A stretch of 6,516 nt of DNA, taken from Erysipelotrichaceae bacterium (lineage in GTDB: Bacteria > Bacillota_I > Bacilli_A > Erysipelotrichales > Erysipelotrichaceae). A program made the translations under genes and the position numbers. Positions 1 through 5,308 of the stretch are shown piece after piece (within the stretch, counting starts at the first letter, position 1; the number at the start of each line of letters is the position of its first letter). The stretch is taken from the NCBI GenBank assembly GCA_030533035.1, contig JAUNJW010000116.1:1-6516 (forward strand), read 5' to 3'. Under the pieces are notes generated by a model that did not search any database, was not told where the DNA came from, and saw only the letters and a program-made list of their open reading frames with translations.

Positions 1-473
1 ACGAACCCAGACGCAAGAAGGGCGGATTCCTGAAGTGGTTCCTGCCGCTCCTGCTGATCGCGGCTCTGGCCGGCGGCGCGTTCTATCTCTTCGGCATCAA
101 GGGTTATACAGTAGATGATATCATGGATCTGTTCAACCGCCGCGGTTCCCAGCCGGCAGAGACAGCGACACCGGAAGTCACAGAAGAGCCTGAGCCCACA
201 GCGACTCCGACTCCCACACCTACTCCGACTCCGACACCGGTACCGACTCCGGAAACACCGGCATACATCGGCAAGGCCCTGGTCAATGTCAGCGACCTGA
301 CAGTCCGCTCCGGCGCCGGCATCAGCTTCGATTATATCGAGCTGGCGGAAGCAGAGAAGACCTATGAAGTCTATGAGACAGCACAGGCTGACGGATATAC
401 ATGGTACAGAATCTCTGACAACGGATGGATTCCTTCCGAAGGCACCTGGATCACATACACACCCAATGAGTAA
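1..473 (+). CDS. SH3b-domain membrane protein, C-terminal part (5' end outside window)
   Basis: The reading frame is open from base 3 to the TAA at 471-473, giving 156 visible residues; the true start lies upstream. A basic stretch (PRRKKGG, residues 2-8) is followed by a hydrophobic membrane segment at about residues 9-32. Then come an acidic, Pro/Thr-rich stalk (six Thr-Pro pairs from residue 68) and a terminal module at about residues 92-152. That module reads like a bacterial SH3 domain: VNVSDLTVRSGAG near its start, then a GYTWYRI strand and NGWIPSEGTWI near its end. Such SH3b modules usually bind peptidoglycan or other envelope ligands. The basic side before the membrane segment predicts a cytoplasmic N-terminus and an exported SH3b. 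The missing N-terminal portion could hold any cytoplasmic domain, so the overall role is unknown. Met41 (base 123) could be mistaken for the start, but the membrane segment precedes it in frame. Confident for architecture, not for function. Confidence 0.85.
   Translation, partial: EPRRKKGGFLKWFLPLLLIAALAGGAFYLFGIKGYTVDDIMDLFNRRGSQPAETATPEVTEEPEPTATPTPTPTPTPTPVPTPETPAYIGKALVNVSDLTVRSGAGISFDYIELAEAEKTYEVYETAQADGYTWYRISDNGWIPSEGTWITYTPNE
204..251 (+). repeat. Thr-Pro dipeptide-coding tandem repeat
   Basis: Degenerate 6-base units of the form ACNCCN encode six consecutive Thr-Pro pairs, then Val-Pro and Thr-Pro. This is the stalk between membrane segment and SH3b domain. The codons vary at third positions (ACT/ACA, CCG/CCC/CCT), so the repeat is kept at protein level as much as at DNA level. 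Its copy number may differ between strains. Confidence 0.8.
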
Positions 474-480
474 TTGAAGG

Positions 481-506
481 AAACGGGCACGGCCCGTTTT
501 CTTTTT
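481..506 (+). terminator. Rho-independent terminator of the SH3b gene
   Basis: A perfect 8-bp stem (AAACGGGC at 481-488, GCCCGTTT at 492-499) closes a 3-base loop and runs into a T-rich tract (497-506, broken by one C). It begins 7 bases after the TAA of the SH3b gene, as expected for its transcript end. Confidence 0.88.
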
Positions 507-510
507 GCCC

Positions 511-536
511 GAAAGAAAAAGCATACCGGAGTATGC
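511..536 (-). terminator. Rho-independent terminator of the TetR-family gene
   Basis: Read on the minus strand, a 6-bp stem (GCATAC / GTATGC, 521-526 with 531-536) and a 4-base loop are followed by TTTTTCTTTC. The stem starts directly after the TGA stop of the regulator. It faces the plus-strand terminator, so the two convergent genes each have their own hairpin within about 56 bases. Confidence 0.83.
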
Positions 537-1091
537 TCATCCTTTGAGAAGATAGGGTTTCAGATCGGCCGGCAGGGCAGCCACGAAGATATCCAGAAGG
601 TCGTCCAGATCTTCCTGATAACCGGCCGTCATCAGATCACACGCCTTGGTGCGGACGCCGTAGATATGGAATTCCAGCATCATGTCCAGATTCGGCGGGA
701 TTTCGCCATTTTCAAAATCAGGACGCATCTTTCCGCGGATATATTCAAGAATGACAGTCGCGGATGTGTTGTACAGAGAGTTGACACCATGTGTATTCTG
801 GAGAACATTCTGGTAGAAACCATACTTTTCCCTTAACAGGTCAGCCAGCCGGTGCAGGAGCCATTCATAATCCAGCCTGTCCGGGCCGTTTTCAATCTTC
901 TTTTCAAAATCGGTGCGGAAGATATAATTGATAATGTCATCAGCGTCCTTGTAATAATAGTAAAACATCGGGCTGGTGAGTCCGCAGTTTTCGGTAATAT
1001 CCTTGATCCGTATTTTATTGACCGATTTTGACGCTGCCAGCTGTTCAATCGACTGTGCCAGCAGCTCTTTTGACTTCGTGCGCTTGATCAT
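537..1091 (-). CDS. TetR/AcrR-family transcriptional regulator
   Basis: This 184-residue protein has the usual TetR size. Residues 5-54 form the DNA-binding domain: TKSKELLAQSIEQLAASKS, then a helix-turn-helix at about 27-47 with KIRIKDITENCGLTSPMFYYYYKD in two parts, matching the family pattern 'I.dI...aGvs..tFYyyFkdK.dl'. The C-terminal ligand-binding half (about 55-184) is divergent and its ligand is not predictable. The short YYYYKDADDI recognition-helix end and the C-terminal style recall the DhaS-like subgroup, but this is only a resemblance. The ATG at 1091 is forced, because an in-frame stop lies two codons upstream; a GGAG sits about 15 bases upstream, rather far. It is divergent from the methyltransferase gene, and a palindrome near its own predicted start suggests autorepression. 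Confident for family, no view on the regulated process. Confidence 0.93.
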   Translation of the reverse strand: MIKRTKSKELLAQSIEQLAASKSVNKIRIKDITENCGLTSPMFYYYYKDADDIINYIFRTDFEKKIENGPDRLDYEWLLHRLADLLREKYGFYQNVLQNTHGVNSLYNTSATVILEYIRGKMRPDFENGEIPPNLDMMLEFHIYGVRTKACDLMTAGYQEDLDDLLDIFVAALPADLKPYLLKG

Positions 1092-1124
1092 GATTTACAG
1101 GAATATCTCCACTAATAAGGTAAT

Positions 1125-1152
1125 CCGTTAATCATGAATCATGTTTTTACGG
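1125..1152. promoter_or_regulatory. Nested palindrome, candidate TetR-family operator
   Basis: The core CATGA-A-TCATG (1133-1143) is a perfect 5+1+5 palindrome. It is nested within CCGT (1125-1128) and ACGG (1149-1152), whose centre differs by half a base. The outer arms extend one more pair to TCCGT/ACGGA (1124-1153). Total length fits TetR-family operators. It lies just downstream of the predicted -10 of the regulator, at about +3 to +31, where a bound dimer would block transcription. The site is read from sequence; its function is inference. Confidence 0.5.
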
Positions 1153-1161
1153 AAACTGCTG

Positions 1162-1190
1162 TATATAAAAAAGTTTAATAAAAACAGCAA
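1162..1190 (-). promoter_or_regulatory. Candidate promoter of the TetR-family gene
   Basis: On the minus strand, TTGCTG (-35, at 1185-1190) is separated by 17 bases from TATATA (-10, at 1162-1167), predicting a start near 1155 and a leader of about 64 bases. A wider inverted repeat, TGCTGT (1157-1162) with ACAGCA (1184-1189), brackets the two boxes and may be a second control site or chance in AT-rich DNA. Matches to consensus are moderate (3/6 and 4/6). Confidence 0.4.
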
Positions 1191-1237
1191 ATTATAAAAG
1201 AATTAGAAACAGAGATTTTTGTTAAATTTTTATATTT

Positions 1238-1267
1238 TTTACGTTTCTGGAAGACGGCTGTTATATT
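1238..1267 (+). promoter_or_regulatory. Candidate promoter of the trmR-like gene
   Basis: TTTACG (1238-1243) and TATATT (1262-1267) are 18 bases apart in a very AT-rich stretch. They predict a start near 1274, which would fall after the ATG at 1269 and so agrees with translation from 1290. Alternative boxes exist in this AT-rich region. Confidence 0.35.
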
Positions 1268-1274
1268 CATGTTA

Positions 1275-1280
1275 AGAAGG
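1275..1280 (+). promoter_or_regulatory. Ribosome binding site deciding the trmR start
   Basis: AGAAGG (AAGAAGG from 1274) lies 9 bases before the ATG at 1290. The upstream in-frame ATG at 1269 has no such motif before it and would place this site inside the coding sequence, so 1290 is the better start. Confidence 0.7.
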
Positions 1281-1289
1281 CTGATTATT

Positions 1290-1880
1290 ATGCAAAAGAC
1301 ACTTCAGGAAATTCACGATGAAGCCAGAGAAAAAAACATCCCTGTCATCAAGGATGAAGGAATGTGTTTTCTTCTGGACTATCTGAAAACAAATGAGAAT
1401 ATAAGGGATATCCTGGAAATCGGCACTGCCGTCGGCTACTCAGCCATCCGCATGGCGTCTGTCCGCTGGGATATGACGGTCGACACCGTGGAGGTTGATC
1501 CGGCAATGTATGAACAGGCATGCGCCAATGTCAAAGACGCGGGACTGGAAAGCAGGGTACACTGCTATCTCTGTGACGGGGCAGTTTTTGAAACCGCGCG
1601 GATCTATGATCTGATTTTCATCGATGCCGCAAAATCACAGTACCGCCGCTATCTGGAACACTTCATGAAGAACTCACGGGTGGGAACTGTCTTTGTCTTT
1701 GACAATCTTGCCTTCCACGGAATTGTGGATGACAATACACTTTCCCATAACCGGAGCACCGTGCAGATGGTGCACAAGATCCTGAAATTCCGTGAACATC
1801 TGCTGAAGGATGAAAGATTTGAAACTGTCTATTACAGTGATACGGGCGACGGGATCGCGGTCGCAAAACGGATAAAGTAA
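1290..1880 (+). CDS. trmR: tRNA 5-hydroxyuridine methyltransferase-like O-methyltransferase (TrmR/YrrM family)
   Basis: This 196-residue class I SAM-dependent O-methyltransferase has the COMT-like layout. Motif I is LEIGTAVGYSAIRMA (about 42-56), the acidic end of strand 2 is VEVDP (67-71), LIFIDAAKSQY spans 108-118, and FDNLAFHG spans 137-144. D112, D138 and N139 are the expected metal ligands, and GDGIAVAKR closes the fold. The pattern closely matches B. subtilis TrmR (YrrM), which methylates 5-hydroxyuridine at wobble position 34 of tRNA to 5-methoxyuridine in the cytoplasm. It lacks about 20 N-terminal residues of the Bacillus protein. The start at 1290 is preferred over 1269 because of the ribosome binding site between them. 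It is divergent from the TetR gene and ends in its own terminator, so it is probably a single-gene transcript. A small-molecule (catechol-type) substrate is the main alternative, because the fold is shared; tRNA is favoured by the detailed motif match. Confidence 0.85.
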   Translation: MQKTLQEIHDEAREKNIPVIKDEGMCFLLDYLKTNENIRDILEIGTAVGYSAIRMASVRWDMTVDTVEVDPAMYEQACANVKDAGLESRVHCYLCDGAVFETARIYDLIFIDAAKSQYRRYLEHFMKNSRVGTVFVFDNLAFHGIVDDNTLSHNRSTVQMVHKILKFREHLLKDERFETVYYSDTGDGIAVAKRIK

Positions 1881-1910
1881 AGGCTCAGCTTGATGGCTGA
1901 GCCTGTTTTC
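1881..1910 (+). terminator. Terminator of trmR, probably bidirectional
   Basis: A perfect 9-bp stem (AGGCTCAGC at 1881-1889, GCTGAGCCT at 1896-1904) with a 6-base loop starts directly after the trmR stop codon and is followed by GTTTTC. On the minus strand the same hairpin lies 7 bases after the TPM gene stop and is followed by TTTACTTTAT, so it can serve both convergent genes. The T-tracts on both sides are modest. Confidence 0.8.
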
Positions 1911-1911
1911 A

Positions 1912-2766
1912 TCAGAAGTGACCGCTTGTATGGGAGCCGAAGCTGGATGAGGAGGAAGAGAAACTGCTTCCGCCTGAGCTGCGGCTGTCATCATCCTTCT
2001 GGATTCTTGTTCTGGATTCCGTCCTGTAGAGGAAACGGTCTGATCTGTTGGTCAGCCGCATACCGCCTTCAGGAATGTAGTTGTCTGCTTCTTTTTTGAT
2101 TTCCGTTGTCTTGTTGCGGGACTTCATGCCAAGGCAGGCCAGCAGGGCTGCGATCGGCGGGATGCCGACAGTCGCGCCTGTTTTCGCTGTTCTTTCAGCT
2201 GCCTCGCGGGCTTCTCTTTCCCTCTGTTCACGTTCGTCACGTGCGGGATCGAAATCCTCGGAAATCGGGGTTCCGGCTTCCGCGTAGGCGTAATCCGCAT
2301 CGGCGATGGCGATGAAATTCGAGAAGGCTTCCGCGTATTCGTCATATCTGAGATAGTCATTGACGACGACATCGGCCATCTGTTCGCGGGCATATGTGCC
2401 GAAGGCCTGTTCAGCCAGGCCGCCGTGGCGGACAAAGATATCGAAGCTTCTCGTGTCCATGTCCAGCAATAACATGATGCCGTCATCGGTATCCCCGAAG
2501 CCCATCTCTTCTTCTTTCCAGACGGCTTCCGAGTAATCCTCAATCGTGAAGTAGCTGCCCATGTTGTTCATGACCCGGACATAGACGCCGGCGTTATGGG
2601 CGTCGGATACCCGGGCTGCAAGTTCATTTAGTTCCTGGACTTCGGAAGCGCTCAGGACGCCGTATTCATCACGGACATATTCTGTGTTGGCGGCGCTGAC
2701 ATTAATCTTCATGCAGAGCACAAAGACCAGTACAGCCGCCATCAGTTTCAGAATTCTTTTGATCAT
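1912..2766 (-). CDS. Exported TPM-domain protein, YdjH-like
   Basis: This 284-residue protein has a signal peptide (MIKRILKLMAAVLVFVLCM, likely cleaved near A25/A26). A TPM domain follows at about 30-160: VRDEYGVLSASEVQELN at its start, a central GFGDTDDGIMLLLD, then FDIFVRHGG. Next come a charged Glu/Arg helix (173-193), a weak membrane segment (about 196-214) and a long tail ending in a Ser/Gly-rich, His-containing tip (263-284). This order is typical of the YgcG/YdjH group. Some TPM domains were reported as phosphatases, but no activity can be read here; a scaffold role in a membrane complex is the better inference. The ATG at 2766 is chosen because AGGAGG ends 8 bases upstream, whereas the in-frame GTG at 2775 overlaps that site. 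It lies 13 bases after the stop of the zinc-ribbon gene, so the two are probably co-translated. In B. subtilis YdjH partners YdjG in the membrane. Confidence 0.87.
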   Translation of the reverse strand: MIKRILKLMAAVLVFVLCMKINVSAANTEYVRDEYGVLSASEVQELNELAARVSDAHNAGVYVRVMNNMGSYFTIEDYSEAVWKEEEMGFGDTDDGIMLLLDMDTRSFDIFVRHGGLAEQAFGTYAREQMADVVVNDYLRYDEYAEAFSNFIAIADADYAYAEAGTPISEDFDPARDEREQREREAREAAERTAKTGATVGIPPIAALLACLGMKSRNKTTEIKKEADNYIPEGGMRLTNRSDRFLYRTESRTRIQKDDDSRSSGGSSFSSSSSSFGSHTSGHF

Positions 2767-2774
2767 CTGCGGCA

Positions 2775-2780
2775 CCTCCT
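2775..2780 (-). promoter_or_regulatory. Ribosome binding site deciding the TPM gene start
   Basis: AGGAGG on the minus strand, 8 bases before the ATG at 2766. Its first base belongs to the TGA stop of the upstream zinc-ribbon gene (2780-2782), so ribosomes finishing that gene end on the binding site of the next. This predicts translational coupling and roughly equal output of the two proteins. Confidence 0.85.
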
Positions 2781-3868
2781 CATATCAGTACGAACAGCAC
2801 CAGAGCCAGGGCTGCCATCAGAACTGCGGTAATGACAATGAAGTAGAGCCAGAATTTTCCCATGTCCACCGGCAGGTCACCGATGAATTTTCCGGTCTGG
2901 CCGTTCATGGCAAACAGATAGATCTGGTTGTTCCATCTTGTCGACAGCATCCATACCGGTAAGAAGGCGTAGTGGACACGGTCGGGAATGATATGGACAT
3001 GTTCCTTTTCAGGAACACAGGACGCATATCCGCCGACAGTTCCGCTGACCGCCTCGATGGCGCTGTTCTTCATCCGCACATCCGCCCTGTCAGCGTCTTC
3101 TTCAGCGCTGACGTCATATTTGTCAGCCAGATAGCCGGGCAGGTAGCTCATGTCAAACGGAATGAGATCGTCATAACGGAACGGCTCGATGGCGTCCATC
3201 ATTTCATCCGGCATTTTGCTGGAGGCGTCAGCCGGCACCATCCTGAAGCGCACCGTTCCCTGGCGCTCGACCTGGTAGTGTTCCGTGACAGTGACAAGAT
3301 AATCGCCGCTGCTGTGGGAATGAACCCGGGTCGCGTGATAGGCAAGGTCGGTGGCGGCGGCGCCGTCATAGAGCCAGAAGGGCACATAGACGCCCTTGAT
3401 TTCCTCAATGTGGTTGTTGTTTTTGAACGCTGTCGGCAATAATGGCTTTCCTTTATAGAATTCGGAAAGCTTACGGACTGCTTCTTCCTTTTTCAGACGG
3501 AAAGGAATAATGTAGTCCGGCCGCAGGGCGCCGTCAAACTGGGCCGGCACAACGGTCGGGTTGCCGCAGTAAGGGCAGCTGGTGGCCGCTGTGTTTTCAT
3601 CGCAGATCAGCTGGGCGCCGCAGGACGGGCAGCTGTATGCGCGCATATGGGCAGCTTCCTCTTCACTCCACTGGACAGTGTCATTCGATTCACTGAGATC
3701 AGTGCCTGCCGCTGCTGCCGCCGCGTTGGCGTCGGCGTAGATTTTGCTGATTTCCTCGGTTGTGAATGTGGAACCGCAGAAATCACACAGCAGCTTCTGG
3801 CTGTCCGGGTCAAAATGGAGAGGGCCGCCGCAGGAAGGACATTTGTAATTTGTTACCTGATCAGGCAT
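2780..3868 (-). CDS. Membrane-anchored double zinc-ribbon protein, YdjG-like
   Basis: This 362-residue protein carries two CxxC...CxxC zinc ribbons: C10/C13/C28/C31 (TFIIB-like CPSCGGPLHFDPD style) and C80/C83/C98/C101, separated by an Ala-rich linker. A mixed alpha/beta region (about 105-335) without a recognised catalytic motif follows, containing IPFRLKKEEAVRKL and GVYVPFWLYDG. A single hydrophobic helix (about 338-362) at the very C-terminus predicts a tail anchor with the ribbons in the cytoplasm. This layout matches B. subtilis YdjG, which forms a membrane complex with YdjH and recruits the SPFH protein YdjI. The ATG at 3868 has AGGAGG 7 bases upstream. It sits between the SPFH gene (84-base gap with a hairpin) and the TPM gene (13-base gap). 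Database entries often call such proteins 'TFIIB-type zinc ribbon', but nothing suggests transcription-factor activity. Confident in architecture, fairly confident in the YdjG role. Confidence 0.87.
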   Translation of the reverse strand: MPDQVTNYKCPSCGGPLHFDPDSQKLLCDFCGSTFTTEEISKIYADANAAAAAAGTDLSESNDTVQWSEEEAAHMRAYSCPSCGAQLICDENTAATSCPYCGNPTVVPAQFDGALRPDYIIPFRLKKEEAVRKLSEFYKGKPLLPTAFKNNNHIEEIKGVYVPFWLYDGAAATDLAYHATRVHSHSSGDYLVTVTEHYQVERQGTVRFRMVPADASSKMPDEMMDAIEPFRYDDLIPFDMSYLPGYLADKYDVSAEEDADRADVRMKNSAIEAVSGTVGGYASCVPEKEHVHIIPDRVHYAFLPVWMLSTRWNNQIYLFAMNGQTGKFIGDLPVDMGKFWLYFIVITAVLMAALALVLFVLI

Positions 3869-3887
3869 GGATTTTCCTCCTAATCGT

Positions 3888-3931
3888 TAAAAGACAGCAG
3901 AGGGACCCGGAATCACTTCCGGATCCCTCTG
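3888..3931 (-). terminator. Intra-operon hairpin: leaky terminator, attenuator or processing site
   Basis: On the minus strand a 15-bp stem (3898-3912 with 3917-3931) closes the 4-base loop GTGA and is followed by TCTTTTAA. In minus-strand RNA the stem is continuous because its one imperfect position is a G-U pair; in plus-strand RNA that position is a C-A mismatch, so the structure is tuned to the operon strand. It starts 21 bases after the SPFH stop and precedes the zinc-ribbon gene's binding site. The U-tract is short (four U), so termination is probably partial, giving more SPFH than downstream mRNA, or the hairpin stabilises an SPFH-only 3' end. Confidence 0.75.
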
Positions 3932-3952
3932 AAGGTTTCATTCAGTCAGATT

Positions 3953-5155
3953 TTATTCGGGCTTTGCTGTTCCGCAGTTGGCGCAGAAGTTGCCGTCATT
4001 TTCTCTTCCGCACTTCGGGCAGATCCACTTGGCAGCGACAGGTCTGGCTGTACCGCAGTTGGCACAGAAGTTGCCTGTGCTTGTCTTTCCGCACTTCGGG
4101 CATACCCACGCGTCAGCGGGAGCTGCTGCCGGAGCAGCGGCTGCCTGTTCCGCAGCGGCCTGCTGATACAGAGCTGTGGCATTGATGCCGGAAGCCTGCT
4201 GGGCTGCGTTCAGGTTCATAAAGCCGATGGCTGCGCCGCCTTCATTCTTGGCTGCGTCTCTCATCGCGTCGATCGCGGCAGCGGTTGTGCCGGCTGCGGC
4301 GTGGATTGTGCTTGTGTATGTAGCTGCTGTCTGGAGCTGCTTGATTCTTTCCTCATCGGCCTCGTTTGCCTTGATGGAGTTCATGCCCATGGAAACGATC
4401 TCGATGCCTCTGAGCTCTCTCCACTTCTTGGAGAGGACTTCGTTGAGAGCTTCTGTCAGTTCATATGTACGGGCAGGGATTTCGCTGTATCTGACGCCGG
4501 CAGCGGAGATCTTCGCGAATGCAGGCTGCAGGGCTGTCAGCAGCTCGCTTCTCATCTGGCCTTCCAGGTCAGCGACTTTGTAAGCGGTGGAGACATTGCC
4601 GCAGACATTTGTGTAGAAGAGAATCGGGTCAGCGACCTTGATGCTGTATTCGCCGAAGCACTTGACGGAGATGTCAATATCGATATTGGCACGGGTGTCA
4701 ATGACTCTGAACGGAACCGGTGATGCTGTTCCATACTTCAGGCCGGTCAGTTCCTTTGTGTTGAAGTAGTAGATTCTCTGATCTTCCGCCGGCTGGCCGC
4801 CGAACTGGAATCTCTTGCCGATCTGGTTGAATACGTTCTTGACGGCGTCGCCGAGGCTGCCTGTAAAGACAGAAGGTTCTGTCTTGGAGTCATATTTGTA
4901 TTCGCCGGGTTCCGCACAGATGTCAACGACCTGTCCGTTTTCGACGATGATCATGCACTGACCGTCAGCGACCGCGATTACGGATCCGTCAGTAATGATG
5001 TTGTCATTGCCGCGGTTGGAAGAGAAGCCGGATGTCTTCTTGATACCTTTGACACAGATTGTATCAGCCGGAAGAGCATCACAATAGAAATACTCTTTCC
5101 ACTGATCACTGAATGTTGATCCAGCTGCAGATAAAGCTGCCAAAATAAGTCCCAT
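3953..5155 (-). CDS. SPFH-domain protein with two C-terminal zinc ribbons, YdjI-like
   Basis: This 400-residue protein begins MGLILAALSAAGSTFSDQWK and carries a YdjI-type SPFH region to about residue 265. Landmarks include VADGQCMIIVENGQVVDICAEPGEY, VPFRVIDTRANIDIDISVKC, DPILFYTNVCGNV, LLTALQPAFAKIS and LNEVLSKKWRELRGIEI. An Ala/Gln-rich linker (about 285-348) leads to two zinc ribbons, C352/C355/C364/C367 and C379/C382/C391/C394. Database names such as 'virion core protein-like' refer to this family. SPFH proteins form membrane-bound oligomers; in B. subtilis YdjI depends on YdjG and YdjH for its location and is needed to place PspA on the membrane. The start has AAAGGAG about 11 bases upstream. 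As first gene of the operon with its own promoter, and followed by a hairpin, it is probably the most expressed of the three. The tandem ribbons are an addition to the core domain and may contact the zinc-ribbon partner. Confidence 0.92.
   Translation of the reverse strand: MGLILAALSAAGSTFSDQWKEYFYCDALPADTICVKGIKKTSGFSSNRGNDNIITDGSVIAVADGQCMIIVENGQVVDICAEPGEYKYDSKTEPSVFTGSLGDAVKNVFNQIGKRFQFGGQPAEDQRIYYFNTKELTGLKYGTASPVPFRVIDTRANIDIDISVKCFGEYSIKVADPILFYTNVCGNVSTAYKVADLEGQMRSELLTALQPAFAKISAAGVRYSEIPARTYELTEALNEVLSKKWRELRGIEIVSMGMNSIKANEADEERIKQLQTAATYTSTIHAAAGTTAAAIDAMRDAAKNEGGAAIGFMNLNAAQQASGINATALYQQAAAEQAAAAPAAAPADAWVCPKCGKTSTGNFCANCGTARPVAAKWICPKCGRENDGNFCANCGTAKPE
3972..4109 (-). repeat. 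Two-copy direct repeat encoding tandem zinc ribbons
   Basis: Two 57-base copies (3972-4028 and 4053-4109) lie 81 bases apart, matching a 27-residue protein period. The ends are nearly identical (CCGCAGTTGGC and CCGCACTTCGGGC on the plus strand) while the middle has diverged. Each encodes a WxCPKCG...GNFCANCG unit. This points to an internal duplication of one ribbon. Confidence 0.8.
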
Positions 5156-5199
5156 AGTTGATTATTCTCCTTTCGGTTCTTACTTATTGAATTACTACA

Positions 5200-5229
5200 A
5201 TAATAGCATTCATGGGAATGAAGGGTCAA
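5200..5229 (-). promoter_or_regulatory. Promoter of the SPFH/zinc-ribbon/TPM operon
   Basis: On the minus strand TTGACC (5224-5229) and TATTAT (5200-5205) are 18 bases apart, with a TGC directly before the -10 (extended -10, TGn). Start would be near 5193, giving a leader of about 38 bases. Matches are 5/6 and 5/6, so this is a good housekeeping-type (sigma-A) promoter. It is unlike the sigma-W promoter that drives the Bacillus pspA-ydjGHI operon. Confidence 0.7.
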
Positions 5230-5237
5230 TTTACCCT
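5207..5237. promoter_or_regulatory. Two adjacent inverted repeats over the operon promoter
   Basis: CATTC-N4-GAATG (5207-5220) fits inside the spacer between the -10 and -35 boxes, and AGGGT-N6-ACCCT (5222-5237) covers the -35 box. Both are exact 5-bp half-site palindromes and they are one base apart. Protein binding to either would control the operon promoter. Short palindromes occur by chance, so this is a candidate only. Confidence 0.4.
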
Positions 5238-5278
5238 CCGCTGTCATTTACAAATCTTAAAGGCGAAACCCACAAAAC

Positions 5279-5308
5279 TTTCCTGAAAAAAAGTCTGTGT
5301 GCTATCTT
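5279..5308 (+). promoter_or_regulatory. Candidate promoter of the exported-protein gene
   Basis: TATCTT (5303-5308) preceded by TGC forms an extended -10; the -35 region (about 5279-5285, TTTCCTG) is poor. The start would be near 5315, leaving a leader of only about 14 bases that still includes the AGGAGG. Another promoter further upstream in 5230-5280 is possible. Confidence 0.35.

Noticed and set aside
204..251. The Thr-Pro repeat as a CRISPR-like or intergenic repeat
   Set aside because: Units are 6 bases, contiguous, in frame, and encode a typical extracellular stalk.
123..473. ATG at 123 as the start of the SH3b gene
   Set aside because: The frame is open upstream to base 3 and encodes a basic patch plus a clear membrane segment joined to this domain, and no ribosome binding site precedes 123.
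474..836. Plus-strand frame of 120 codons directly after the SH3b gene
   Set aside because: It crosses two terminators and lies opposite the TetR-family gene; no protein motif or ribosome binding site supports it.
1092..1289. TetR protein as direct repressor of trmR
   Set aside because: The best palindrome lies by the tetR start, roughly 100 bases from the likely trmR promoter; divergence alone is weak evidence.
1912..2766. Calling the TPM protein a phosphatase
   Set aside because: The activity is reported only for some TPM domains and no catalytic residues can be verified here; context favours a membrane-complex role.
2767..2775. GTG at 2775 as the TPM gene start
   Set aside because: It overlaps the AGGAGG motif itself; the ATG at 2766 has ideal 8-base spacing and begins the signal peptide.
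2972..3442. Plus-strand frame of 156 codons
   Set aside because: It is antisense to the zinc-ribbon gene, with no supporting ribosome binding site or recognisable domain.
4176..4723. Overlapping plus-strand frames opposite the SPFH gene
   Set aside because: Low-complexity products antisense to a well-supported gene; they reflect the codon bias of the real frame.
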